DNA of 35,974 bases from Gammaproteobacteria bacterium (GTDB taxonomy: Bacteria; Pseudomonadota; Gammaproteobacteria; Pseudomonadales; Azotimanducaceae), in NCBI GenBank assembly GCA_028821405.1, contig JAPPGK010000105.1, forward strand, positions 1-35,974, read 5' to 3'. The notes under the pieces are model-generated. The model searched no databases and was not told the DNA's origin. It saw only the letters and a list, made by a program, of their open reading frames with translations. Made by a program: the position numbers and the translations under genes. This document shows positions 24,448-31,767 of this stretch, in pieces. How positions within the stretch are numbered: the stretch's first letter is position 1; the number at the start of each line of letters is the position of its first letter.

Positions 24448-26082
24448 ATGCGCACGACCCTGTCGATGTTTGTTGCTAGCCTCGCCGTGTCCACAACGGC
24501 GGCGGAGCTTCCCCCGCGGACGGCGCTCGATGACTACATCGACAGCGCCGACGACAGCCACGCCTGGCAGATCGCCGCCACGCAGGAGGTCGAGGGCACC
24601 CGGATCGTCGTCGTCGACATGGTGTCCCAGCATTGGCTCACCGACGCCGAAGTTGACCGAACCGAGTGGCGGCATTGGCTTCGTCTATCCATACCGCCCG
24701 CGGTCTCAACCGATGTCGGCTTTCTCTACATCACCGGCGGCCAAAACACGGACACGGTTCCCGAGGTTCTCGACCCCGGGATGATCGCGATCGCGAATGC
24801 CACCGGTTCCGTGGTTGCGGAACTGGGCATGGTGCCCAACCAACCCCTGGCGTTCGACGGCGACGGCGTACCGCGCGGCGAGGACGACCTGATCGCCTAC
24901 AACTGGGCGCAATCCTTGACGGGCGACGGGCCCAGTCGACTCGCGCTCGACGCCATGACCAAGAGTGCCGTGCGAGCCATGGATACGGTGTCGGCTGTAC
25001 TCGCGACCCCGGCGGGCGGCGAGCACCGTGTCGAGCGGTTCGTGGTTTCCGGCGGATCGAAACGGGGTTGGACAACCTGGCTCGTCGGTGCCGTGGACGA
25101 CCGGGTAGTGGCCGTGGTGCCGATCGTGTTCGACGCACTCAACAGCGATGCATCGATGCGCCATCACTTCGCCGCCTACGGCTATTTCTCGCAGACCGTG
25201 GGCGACTACGTCCGGCACGGCATCCTGCCGCGTCTGGGCGAGCCCGCAGTCAGCAAGCTCATGCGTATCGTGGACCCGTACCAATACCGGCACCGGGTGA
25301 CGGTTCCCAAGCTGATCCTCAACGCCACGGGCGACGAGTTCTTTCTGCCGGATTCGTCGCGTTTCTACTGGAACGGATTGCGCGGGGAGTCCTACCTGCG
25401 GTATGTCCCAAACTCTCCCCACAGCATGCAGGGCACCGATGTCCTCGACACGGTCGCGGCGTTTCACTGGCTCATTGTCAACGACCGGCGACCGCCACGG
25501 TTTTTGTGGACGCAGAACGGCGGGGCTCTGCGCGTCATGGCTTCGGACCGACCCGAAAGCGTGCTGCTCTGGCAGGCGACGAACCCTGCGGCGCGCGACT
25601 TCCGCCTCGCCATACTGGGTCCTGCATTCACGAGCACGCCCGTTGAGGCCGACGAACAGGGCATCTACACGGCCCGGGTTCCGGCGCCCGAGCGCGGGTG
25701 GCGGGCTTGGTTCCTCGAACTGACCTTTGAGGTGGGCGCACCCAAACCGTTGAAGCTCACCACGGAGGTCGTCGTCACACCGGATGTCCTGCCGTTCGAG
25801 GACAAACCTCTCCATCTGCCCACGTCGATCACCGTCGTTTGCTCGGCGACCGATCCCGCGACGGCCAGAGATGCCCTCCACGGCGCACCAAAGGAGGCGT
25901 TGGGCATCGACAACATGACCACCGAGATCCTCGGCGACCGCCTCTACGTCAACTGGACTCCGGCCGGCGATATGCGCACAAGCGCACTGGCAGTAGGCGA
26001 GTTACTCGAGGCCGAGGGGTGCGGGAACGGATACTTCCAGCTCGAGTCCGGCGAAGGCATGACCCTGCCACCCGGCCGTTGA
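24448..26082 (+). CDS. PhoPQ-activated pathogenicity-related (PqaA) family protein
   Basis: A 544-residue secreted alpha/beta-hydrolase-like protein of the PqaA family. A signal peptide is visible (RTTLSMFVASLAVSTTAAE). TALDDYIDSADDSHAWQI is typical of the family start. FVVSGGSKRGWTTWLVGAVD has the nucleophile-elbow Ser, and KLILNATGDEFFLPDSS the acid residue. The His of the triad lies in VPNSPHSMQGTD. A C-terminal beta-sandwich follows (EVGAPKPLKLTTEVVVTPD). The family was named from a Salmonella PhoPQ-regulated gene; its biochemical role is unsettled. ATG 24448 gives the signal peptide; upstream in-frame codons are antisense to the amidohydrolase. Confidence 0.85.
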   Translation: MRTTLSMFVASLAVSTTAAELPPRTALDDYIDSADDSHAWQIAATQEVEGTRIVVVDMVSQHWLTDAEVDRTEWRHWLRLSIPPAVSTDVGFLYITGGQNTDTVPEVLDPGMIAIANATGSVVAELGMVPNQPLAFDGDGVPRGEDDLIAYNWAQSLTGDGPSRLALDAMTKSAVRAMDTVSAVLATPAGGEHRVERFVVSGGSKRGWTTWLVGAVDDRVVAVVPIVFDALNSDASMRHHFAAYGYFSQTVGDYVRHGILPRLGEPAVSKLMRIVDPYQYRHRVTVPKLILNATGDEFFLPDSSRFYWNGLRGESYLRYVPNSPHSMQGTDVLDTVAAFHWLIVNDRRPPRFLWTQNGGALRVMASDRPESVLLWQATNPAARDFRLAILGPAFTSTPVEADEQGIYTARVPAPERGWRAWFLELTFEVGAPKPLKLTTEVVVTPDVLPFEDKPLHLPTSITVVCSATDPATARDALHGAPKEALGIDNMTTEILGDRLYVNWTPAGDMRTSALAVGELLEAEGCGNGYFQLESGEGMTLPPGR

Positions 26083-26092
26083 CCAAGGCCGT

Positions 26093-26707
26093 CTAGGCGG
26101 CGTATCCCCAGTAGGTGAACCCGGCAATCCTAGGCGTGGAAGGCAGGTACATTGTCTCGAGCTGACCGATGTCAAAGCCGCCCTGTGCAAGTAGGTCGGG
26201 GATGTCTCGATTCAAGTGGCAACCGCCGGCGACCCGGGTCCAGAGCGGATCGATGCGATCCTGCCAGCGCCGGACATCGTCGTCCGGCGCTTTGCCGTGT
26301 TCGCTGAACAGCAGCTTGCCGCCCGGTTTGAGTACGCGGCGCATCTGCGTAAGGGCCGCTTTCCAACCGGGGATCGTACACAGCGTGTAGGTGAGGACGA
26401 TCGTGTCAGCGCTGTTGTCGGGGAGCGGGATCTCCTCGCCGGGTAGATCGAGCATGCGCAACTCGAACGGCGCGGCCTCAACCCGGGCCCGCGCCTTCTC
26501 GCGCATGCCAGCCGATGGTTCCAGGCCCCAGACCAACTCGACCTTCTCGACGGAATAGAAGGGGATGTTGAGGCCGGAGCCCATGCCCACCTCAAGAATC
26601 CGGCCCTCCGCCTGCGGGACCACCTTTTCGCGCTGCCTGCTGATGGGTTTGGCGGCGCACCCCTTGTCAATGCAATGGGGCAGGATTCGATCGCTGTAGA
26701 AACCCAT
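26093..26707 (-). CDS. Class I SAM-dependent methyltransferase (METTL7-like)
   Basis: A 204-residue methyltransferase. RILEVGMGSGLNIPFYS (about residues 36-52) is motif I. GLEPSAGM is the acidic end of strand 2. LPGEEIPLPDNSADTIVLTYTLCTIPG and RRVLKPGGKLLFSEHGKAPD follow in Methyltransf_11 order, and DPLWTRVAGGCHLNRDI is characteristic of the METTL7/thiol-methyltransferase-like group. The extra Cys near the start (HCIDKGCA) is common in these. It begins 12 bp after the sulfatase stop and is probably co-transcribed with it. The methyl acceptor is unknown. Confidence 0.85.
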   Translation of the reverse strand: MGFYSDRILPHCIDKGCAAKPISRQREKVVPQAEGRILEVGMGSGLNIPFYSVEKVELVWGLEPSAGMREKARARVEAAPFELRMLDLPGEEIPLPDNSADTIVLTYTLCTIPGWKAALTQMRRVLKPGGKLLFSEHGKAPDDDVRRWQDRIDPLWTRVAGGCHLNRDIPDLLAQGGFDIGQLETMYLPSTPRIAGFTYWGYAA

Positions 26708-26719
26708 GACCGTCGACGG

Positions 26720-28099
26720 CTAGTACTCGTGCTTCTGGCTCTGGGCAATGCGCTCAAGAATCCTAAGACGCAGTGCATCCGCATCGCTCCGGTACTCGCT
26801 TGACCCCGCAAGATTGTGTTCCTCGTTGGGATCGTTCCCGCGGTCGAACAGCATGTAGGTCTCACCCTCCTTGTTGAGGGCAATCTTCCACTCGTCGTTC
26901 ATCAGCATGAACTCGCCCATGATCTCCGACAAGGCATCGTCGCGATGCCCACTGCCGTCGAGGGCACCTGTCAGGGACTTGCCGAACTGGCGATACTCGA
27001 GTTCGCCGCCAGCAAGCTCCACCAGCGTTGGCCCCAGGTCGACGGTCTCTGAGGGCGAGTCGTTCACGATCCCCGAATACTCGGCGCCCGGTGTCCTGAC
27101 AATCAGCGGCACCCGAACCGCGCCATCGTAGAAGTTGCTCTTGGAAATCAGACCATGATCGCCATTCATCTCCCCGTGATCCGAGGTGAATGCGATCACC
27201 GTTGAATCCATTTCCCCCCGTTCCTCGATTACCGCGAGAATCTCGCCAATCTGGTCGTCGATCAGGGAGACGCTGCCGGCATAGTCAGCGCGCATGGCAC
27301 CCACTTCCTCTGTCGTGAAGGGTGGAAAGCGTTGCATGCTCTCGAACCTTCGGTCGATCTGTCCCCTCGGCCTGGGCCCGTCGATGTCGTTCATCGCGGG
27401 TGGAGGCATCGACTCGGGATCGTAACGGCTCGCGTAGGGTTCCGGGGTGTCCCACGGCTGATGCGGACCTCCCCAGCTGACCCAGCAGAACCAGGGCTCG
27501 TCCCGATCATAGGATGACAGGTAACGCTTGGCCTGCTGTCCGACATAAACGTCGTAGTAGTCCGGGAGCGGTAGGACGGAAGGGCGAACTACCCACGCCT
27601 TGTTGGACGACCGCTCCTTGAAGTCCTCGCGGTACGCGTCGAGCAGACCCTTGTCCTTCCACAACGCCGTCATGTGGCTCATCCCGCTCGTGGAGGCACG
27701 AGGGCCGCCGACCTCGTCCACGTCGTCTAGGCCTAAGGCGTGCAGCAGATCCTCCTTGTCTCGGAGGTCACAGCGGCCGTGCGGGTGCAGATGCGTCTTG
27801 CCGAACAGGCTTGTGCGATAACCGCGGTTTCGGATCGCCCGCATCCAGTTGTCGGCGTCGGCCGGGACGGTATAGGGGATGTGGCCCCAGACACCATTGT
27901 TGTGGGGGTAGGCGCCGGTCGCCAGCGTCACCCGCGCGGGCACGCAGAGCGGCGACGTCGTGACGCAGTTGCTGAAGCGCACGCCCTCGGCGGCGATCCG
28001 ATCCAGATTCGGCGTGTCGACCCAGCCGCCGCTGCAACCCATCGCATCCCAGCGCTGCTGATCGGTCATCAGGAAGAGGATGTTGTTCATATTGCCCAT
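26720..28099 (-). CDS. Type I sulfatase (formylglycine-dependent)
   Basis: A 459-residue sulfatase. NILFLMTDQQRWDAMG supplies the first metal-binding Asp pair. The signature SPLCVPARVTLATG contains CxPxR with Cys52, to be converted to formylglycine by a maturase. SLFGKTHLHPHG, WGGPHQPWDTP, and the second metal site AFTSDHGEMNGDHG complete the alkaline-phosphatase fold. The C-terminal region covers sulfatase subdomain 2 (EWKIALNKEGETYMLFDRGNDP). No signal peptide is visible, so it probably acts in the cytoplasm on a small sulfate ester. ATG 28099 is chosen; upstream in-frame residues overlap the divergent gene. It is 42 bp from the divergent PhyH gene. Confidence 0.9.
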   Translation of the reverse strand: MGNMNNILFLMTDQQRWDAMGCSGGWVDTPNLDRIAAEGVRFSNCVTTSPLCVPARVTLATGAYPHNNGVWGHIPYTVPADADNWMRAIRNRGYRTSLFGKTHLHPHGRCDLRDKEDLLHALGLDDVDEVGGPRASTSGMSHMTALWKDKGLLDAYREDFKERSSNKAWVVRPSVLPLPDYYDVYVGQQAKRYLSSYDRDEPWFCWVSWGGPHQPWDTPEPYASRYDPESMPPPAMNDIDGPRPRGQIDRRFESMQRFPPFTTEEVGAMRADYAGSVSLIDDQIGEILAVIEERGEMDSTVIAFTSDHGEMNGDHGLISKSNFYDGAVRVPLIVRTPGAEYSGIVNDSPSETVDLGPTLVELAGGELEYRQFGKSLTGALDGSGHRDDALSEIMGEFMLMNDEWKIALNKEGETYMLFDRGNDPNEEHNLAGSSEYRSDADALRLRILERIAQSQKHEY

Positions 28100-28141
28100 G
28101 CTCTTACCATAATGAAGCCGACCGCGACCCGAAACAGCTAC

Positions 28142-28960
28142 ATGGACGACGACATAACCTTTTATCCGTCTCCACCCGAACGGTCGAAGACGCTGTCGAG
28201 CGAGCACATCCGGCGATTCAACGAGGAAGGGTTCATTCGGCCGCTAGATGCGCTAACTGGCGACGAGGTTGGGTCGGCCCGTTCCTACTTCGAATCATTG
28301 CTCTCCCGGATGCAGGCAATGGAAGACGGGCGCAACACCTACGCCCTCGACGGCTATCACCTGCGTTGCCGTGGCATCTGGGAGATGGCGCTACATCCCA
28401 AGATCCTCGACTACGTCGAGGACCTGCTCGGGCCCGACTTCGTGTGCTGGTCCACGCACTACTTCTGCAAGATGGGCCGCGACGAGAGACGGGTTCCCTG
28501 GCATCAGGATGCGACGTACTGGCCGGTGCGTCCGACGAAAACCGTCACCGTCTGGCTCGCCATCGACGACGTCGACGCCGGCAACTCGCCGCTTCGGTTC
28601 GTTAGGGGTAGTCATCGCCTCGGCGCCGTGGAATGGCGCAAGGCCGAAGGAGACATCGTCCTATACCAAGAGGTGCCCGACGCCGAGCGCTACGGCGAGC
28701 CGGTGGACAACGTGCTCAAAGCCGGTCAGGTCTCGATTCACACGAGCACGCTCATCCACGGTTCCGAACCGAACCGTTCGGAGCGCCGCCGCTGTGGATT
28801 GGCGCTGCGCTACATACCGTCGAGTTGCGGCGCGGTGAAGGGCGCTGAACGGGTACTGAATATCGGCATTCCGTGTCGCGGCGGTCTCGGCAGATGGCGT
28901 CGGAACGAACCGCCGGAAGGCGACGATCTCACCCCCTTGCATCGACACTACCGGGATTGA
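28142..28960 (+). CDS. Phytanoyl-CoA dioxygenase (PhyH) family Fe(II)/2-oxoglutarate oxygenase
   Basis: A 272-residue protein with a complete facial triad: PWHQDATYWPVRP gives His121 and Asp123, and HTSTLIHGSEPNRSERRR gives the distal His206 and the 2-oxoglutarate-binding Arg. VTVWLAIDDVDAGNSPLRFVRGSH is the usual central strand pair. These enzymes hydroxylate small molecules. No clear ribosome site precedes ATG 28142; ATG 28112 would add ten residues. It diverges from the sulfatase, so both may respond to the same signal and act on one sulfated or methylated compound, which is an inference. Confidence 0.88.
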   Translation: MDDDITFYPSPPERSKTLSSEHIRRFNEEGFIRPLDALTGDEVGSARSYFESLLSRMQAMEDGRNTYALDGYHLRCRGIWEMALHPKILDYVEDLLGPDFVCWSTHYFCKMGRDERRVPWHQDATYWPVRPTKTVTVWLAIDDVDAGNSPLRFVRGSHRLGAVEWRKAEGDIVLYQEVPDAERYGEPVDNVLKAGQVSIHTSTLIHGSEPNRSERRRCGLALRYIPSSCGAVKGAERVLNIGIPCRGGLGRWRRNEPPEGDDLTPLHRHYRD

Positions 28961-29056
28961 CGGGTTGCCGCGGACACGCCTGGGGCGACCCTAACGCGCC
29001 CTTCAGGACGCGCGGTCAGCCCGGTTTCATGCAGCACCAAACTCCGGAGGGGCACC

Positions 29057-29090
29057 GAGGCGGGCGGGGACAAACCCCCGCCTACGGGAC
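29057..29090. repeat. Intergenic hairpin repeat, copy 3 (reverse orientation)
   Basis: On the minus strand this reads CCGTAGGCGGGGGTTTGTCC then CCGCCCG, resembling the copies at 1734 and 17471 with one gap. The stem GGCGGGG 29063-29069 pairs perfectly with CCCCGCC 29076-29082 around a 6-nt loop. It lies in the gap between the PhyH and TauD-family genes. Nearby 28989-29004 carries CTAACGCGCCC, the reverse of GGGCGCGTTAG at 1810-1820. Confidence 0.6.
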
Positions 29091-29144
29091 TGGTACGATT
29101 GACGCTGCAGAATACAACTGCGAACCGCAAAGGGGATGTCCGAA

Positions 29145-30095
29145 ATGTCCATCGAGGTGAATCCAATTGACGCCACTTTGGGTGCCGTCGTCACCGGCGT
29201 TGATCTCGCCACGCTCGACGACGACACGTGGGAGGAGATCCACGACGCGTTTCTGAAATACGGGTTGCTGGTGTTCCCCGGTCAGCACAATCTCGACGAT
29301 GAGTCCCAAGGGGCGTTCGCGCTTCGCTTCGGAAAGACGGAGAAGCTGTATCCGAAGCAGGCCAAGCCGATCGCGAGGTTCTCGAACCAGAAGGCTGACG
29401 GCACCCTGGCGCAGCCCGGACAGCAGCAGTACCAAATGCTGAAAGGCAACGAAGGTTGGCATACCGACAGCACGTACATGCCACTCGCCGCCAAGGCCGG
29501 CATGTTGATGGCCCTGGTCGTGCCGCCCGACGGCGGGGAGACCGAGTTCGCGGACATGCGTGCCGCGTACGACGAACTGGACGACGCCACCAAGGCGCAA
29601 CTCGAGGGGTTGTCCGCCTACCACTCCCTGTACCACTCCCAATCGAAGTTGGGCTACACCCACACGACCGACAACCAGTACGGCTTCCACGACAAGGGCG
29701 CACCGCTGCGCCCCGTCATCAAGACGCACCCCGAGACCGGCAGAAAGTCGATCTACACCGGGCGTCACGCCTACGGGGTTCCGGGGATGAGCGAAGAAGA
29801 GTCGGACGCACTGCTCACCACGCTCCTGGACGATGCCTGTCAGCCGCCGCGCACCTATCGTCATTCGTGGACCGTTGGCGACCTCGTGGTCTGGGACAAC
29901 CGTTGCGTGATGCACCGGGCGCGACCCTACGACCCGAACTACACCCGGGTATTGCGGGCGTCACGGATCTCCGGCGAGCCGGAGTCCGAGTTGGCGCCGA
30001 CCTTCGCCGATCCGCGAGCGGACGCGTTCCACCCGTCGTCGTCGAACGAATCGTCGTTTAACCAACCGCGGGAAACGGCCGCGAGCGTCCAATAG
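29145..30095 (+). CDS. TauD/TfdA-family Fe(II)/2-oxoglutarate dioxygenase
   Basis: A 316-residue taurine/2,4-D dioxygenase family enzyme. The N-terminus SIEVNPIDATLGAVVTGVDL is typical. GNEGWHTDSTYMPLAAKAGM holds His106 and Asp108, YTGRHAYGVPGM is the substrate-loop region, and VWDNRCVMHRARPYDPNY gives the distal His257 and nearby Arg. The triad is intact. Family members release sulfite from taurine, break down herbicides or hydroxylate amino acids; the substrate is unknown. ATG 29145 is favoured over ATG 29136 because AAGGGG at 29130-29135 is about nine bases from the former and abuts the latter. The C-terminal tail (SSSNESSFNQPRE) is probably disordered. Confidence 0.9.
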   Translation: MSIEVNPIDATLGAVVTGVDLATLDDDTWEEIHDAFLKYGLLVFPGQHNLDDESQGAFALRFGKTEKLYPKQAKPIARFSNQKADGTLAQPGQQQYQMLKGNEGWHTDSTYMPLAAKAGMLMALVVPPDGGETEFADMRAAYDELDDATKAQLEGLSAYHSLYHSQSKLGYTHTTDNQYGFHDKGAPLRPVIKTHPETGRKSIYTGRHAYGVPGMSEEESDALLTTLLDDACQPPRTYRHSWTVGDLVVWDNRCVMHRARPYDPNYTRVLRASRISGEPESELAPTFADPRADAFHPSSSNESSFNQPRETAASVQ

Positions 30096-30137
30096 GTCAC
30101 CGATCACATTCCCATCGCAAGCCGAAGGAGGCATGCC

Positions 30138-30803
30138 GTGTGCAACATCCAAGGCCCTTCCGGGTCAGGGCGCAGTCCAGTCGCTACTAGGTGGGGCCTC
30201 GGGGCTGCGCTTTGCGTCGCCCTTTTTCCCGTTGCCCACGGTCAAACAGGCGAGGTATTGAGCGTCCAACCCGCGACCGTCCAGGACGGTGCTGTCGAGG
30301 TCTACGGGATTATCCGCGGGCTTGGAGACCATCCGTCCGCAGACGGTAGTGTCCTCGCGGTTCAGGTCACGGCGGCGGATTCCGATGCGTCGACCCCCCT
30401 AAGGCTGGAGGCGGACGGCGGGCTGTGCCCCGACTGTACGACAACCCACTACTTCCTCGTGCGTGAACCGGGTAACCAAGATCCCGAGATGCTGGCCCGT
30501 ACGGCCCCCGGTCCCGTGACCTACCTCCACCTCGACGGCAAGGAATACATGGTGGCAGACGTCGCCTTGTCATGGACCGACGGCCAGCCGCGCCTCAAAC
30601 GCGCCACGCTGTGGCAGACCGGTTTCGCACCGCCGATTCTCAAGCGGAAGGTGAAAATACGTTTCGATCCGCCGCTCAATCCCGGCGCTCTCGCCGACGA
30701 TGTGGCCGGGATGGCGATGCGCGACGCGATGGAACGAGGCCGTCTCGCCCAACGTGCGTATGAAGAGGCTATGCAACGGCATGAGCGGTCAAACGATGAA
30801 TGA
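30138..30803 (+). CDS. Secreted protein of unknown function with a CPDC pair
   Basis: A 221-residue protein with a likely signal peptide (TRWGLGAALCVALFPVAHGQ). I do not recognise the family. The mature part begins with a beta-rich region (EVLSVQPATVQDGAVEVYG, VLAVQVTAADSD) containing LCPDCTTTHYF, a close cysteine pair that could form a disulfide or bind a metal. The C-terminal third is basic then helical (KRKVKIRFDPPL, AMRDAMERGRLAQRAYEEAM). GTG 30138 is chosen because AAGGAGGC at 30125-30132 is well placed. Its stop overlaps the SnoaL-like gene start, implying linked expression. Confidence 0.7.
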   Translation: MCNIQGPSGSGRSPVATRWGLGAALCVALFPVAHGQTGEVLSVQPATVQDGAVEVYGIIRGLGDHPSADGSVLAVQVTAADSDASTPLRLEADGGLCPDCTTTHYFLVREPGNQDPEMLARTAPGPVTYLHLDGKEYMVADVALSWTDGQPRLKRATLWQTGFAPPILKRKVKIRFDPPLNPGALADDVAGMAMRDAMERGRLAQRAYEEAMQRHERSNDE

Positions 30804-31191
30804 AGAGAGCGCCAAGCAGGCCGTTGCCGTCGCCAAGGCGTTCTTCGAGACATTCAATGCGCAGGATCACGAACGCCACGCGGGCACTCTGAACTATCCG
30901 CACATCCGCTTCGCGAACGGCCGATTCGCGCGGATCGAGAACGCCGAAACGTTCCTCGCGGGTTCGCGACGCGGCGAGGCGGCGCTACGAGACGAAGGCT
31001 GGCATCACACCGTCCTCGTCAGTCTCAAGGTCGTCCAAGCCGGCACCGACAAGGTGCATCTGGCCCTGCGTAACGACCGCTGTCGCGCCGACGGGACGGT
31101 CTACCACAGCTTCGATACGCTCTGGATCGCGACCTGTGTCGACGGTCACTGGGGCATCCAGTTCCGGTCGAGTTTCCTGCACGCGGATTAG
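30796..31191 (+). CDS. SnoaL-like / NTF2-fold protein
   Basis: A protein of about 131 residues with the alpha+beta barrel pattern of the SnoaL/NTF2 family. The N-terminal helix is AVAVAKAFFETFNAQD, LNYPHIRFANGRFARI the first strand region, and FDTLWIATCVDGHWGIQFRS the C-terminal sheet. Members are polyketide cyclases, isomerases, or stress proteins; no catalytic residues were assigned. ATG 30796 overlaps the preceding stop by eight bases (ATGAATGA); ATG 30781 is an alternative. It is convergent with the selenoprotein operon, whose last stop is 38 bp beyond its own stop. Confidence 0.75.
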   Translation: MNEESAKQAVAVAKAFFETFNAQDHERHAGTLNYPHIRFANGRFARIENAETFLAGSRRGEAALRDEGWHHTVLVSLKVVQAGTDKVHLALRNDRCRADGTVYHSFDTLWIATCVDGHWGIQFRSSFLHAD

Positions 31192-31229
31192 GGTTGCGGG
31201 TCACGGCGCACTCCGCGATAGCGTCGCCC

Positions 31230-31751
31230 CTACGATGACGTCAGGATGTCGATGGCTTGTTCGCAGGCCGCGTCGGCGCGTTGCTCGACCTCTTGTGGCG
31301 TACAGCTACCTAGCGGGTGGTCCAGGATGACGAACGGGTAGTCCGGCAAGCCCATCATCCGGGCGATGTTGCGGGCCGTGACCTCGAACGGCGCGGTGCA
31401 CAGAACCACTGCCCGTTTGCCGGTCTGCTCGAAGGTGATGCCGTCATGCAAACTGCACGTCGAGCAACTGCCTCAGTCGCCTGCGGCGGTGATGAGGTAG
31501 TCGCATTCCGGCGACAGATTCGTCAACAACTCCGCCGGTGCGGGTGCCGACGCGTTGTTCTTGGCGGCCATGGGCAGCACCTTGCCGCCGAAGCGAGCCT
31601 GCAGTCGAGCGGCCGTCTCGGTGAGCAAGGCGTCGCCGTTCTGCTTGTGGTTCCACAAGAGGCCGATGGTCCGCCCTTCAAGGCTCGCAAGCGCGGGTGC
31701 CCGGACTGCCCGTCCTTCCTTGGCGGGAACCGTGGGATCAACGAGTCTCAT
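31230..31751 (-). CDS. UGSC-family selenoprotein (in-frame TGA read as selenocysteine)
   Basis: A protein of 173 residues if the TGA at 31473-31475 is read as selenocysteine-93. The sequence around it is LITAAGD-U-GSCSTCSLHDG, matching the motif for which the UGSC family is named: U in place of Cys, then GSC, then STC. Upstream (LEGRTIGLLWNHKQNGDALL, MAAKNNASAPAP) and downstream (KRAVVLCTAPFEVTARNIARMMG, ILDHPLGSC) the frame is open and continues the same family fold to the TAG at 31230. The start ATG 31751 has an ideal AGGAGGAAGG site, 16 bp after the partner gene's stop. Uxx C and CxxC spacing suggest a redox role; its substrate is unknown. Standard callers would split it into two false short genes. 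Requires selA/B/C/D elsewhere. Confidence 0.87.
31441..31463 (-). promoter_or_regulatory. Candidate bacterial SECIS element
   Basis: Directly after the in-frame TGA the minus-strand RNA can fold as UCG-A-CGUGCA [GUU] UGCAUG-A-CGG. This gives six apical pairs (one wobble), an A-A mismatch, then three lower pairs, with a three-base loop starting GU. Nineteen bases separate the UGA from the loop; E. coli fdhF has about 18 and also presents G-U in its loop. This is the place and form SelB requires. Predicted by eye only. Confidence 0.6.
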
Positions 31752-31767
31752 GCCTTCCTCCTGTTGC

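Noticed and set aside
24340-24675. N-terminal extension of the amidohydrolase
   Set aside because: This stretch is antisense to the PqaA-family signal peptide region, has no family similarity and precedes a well-placed ATG.
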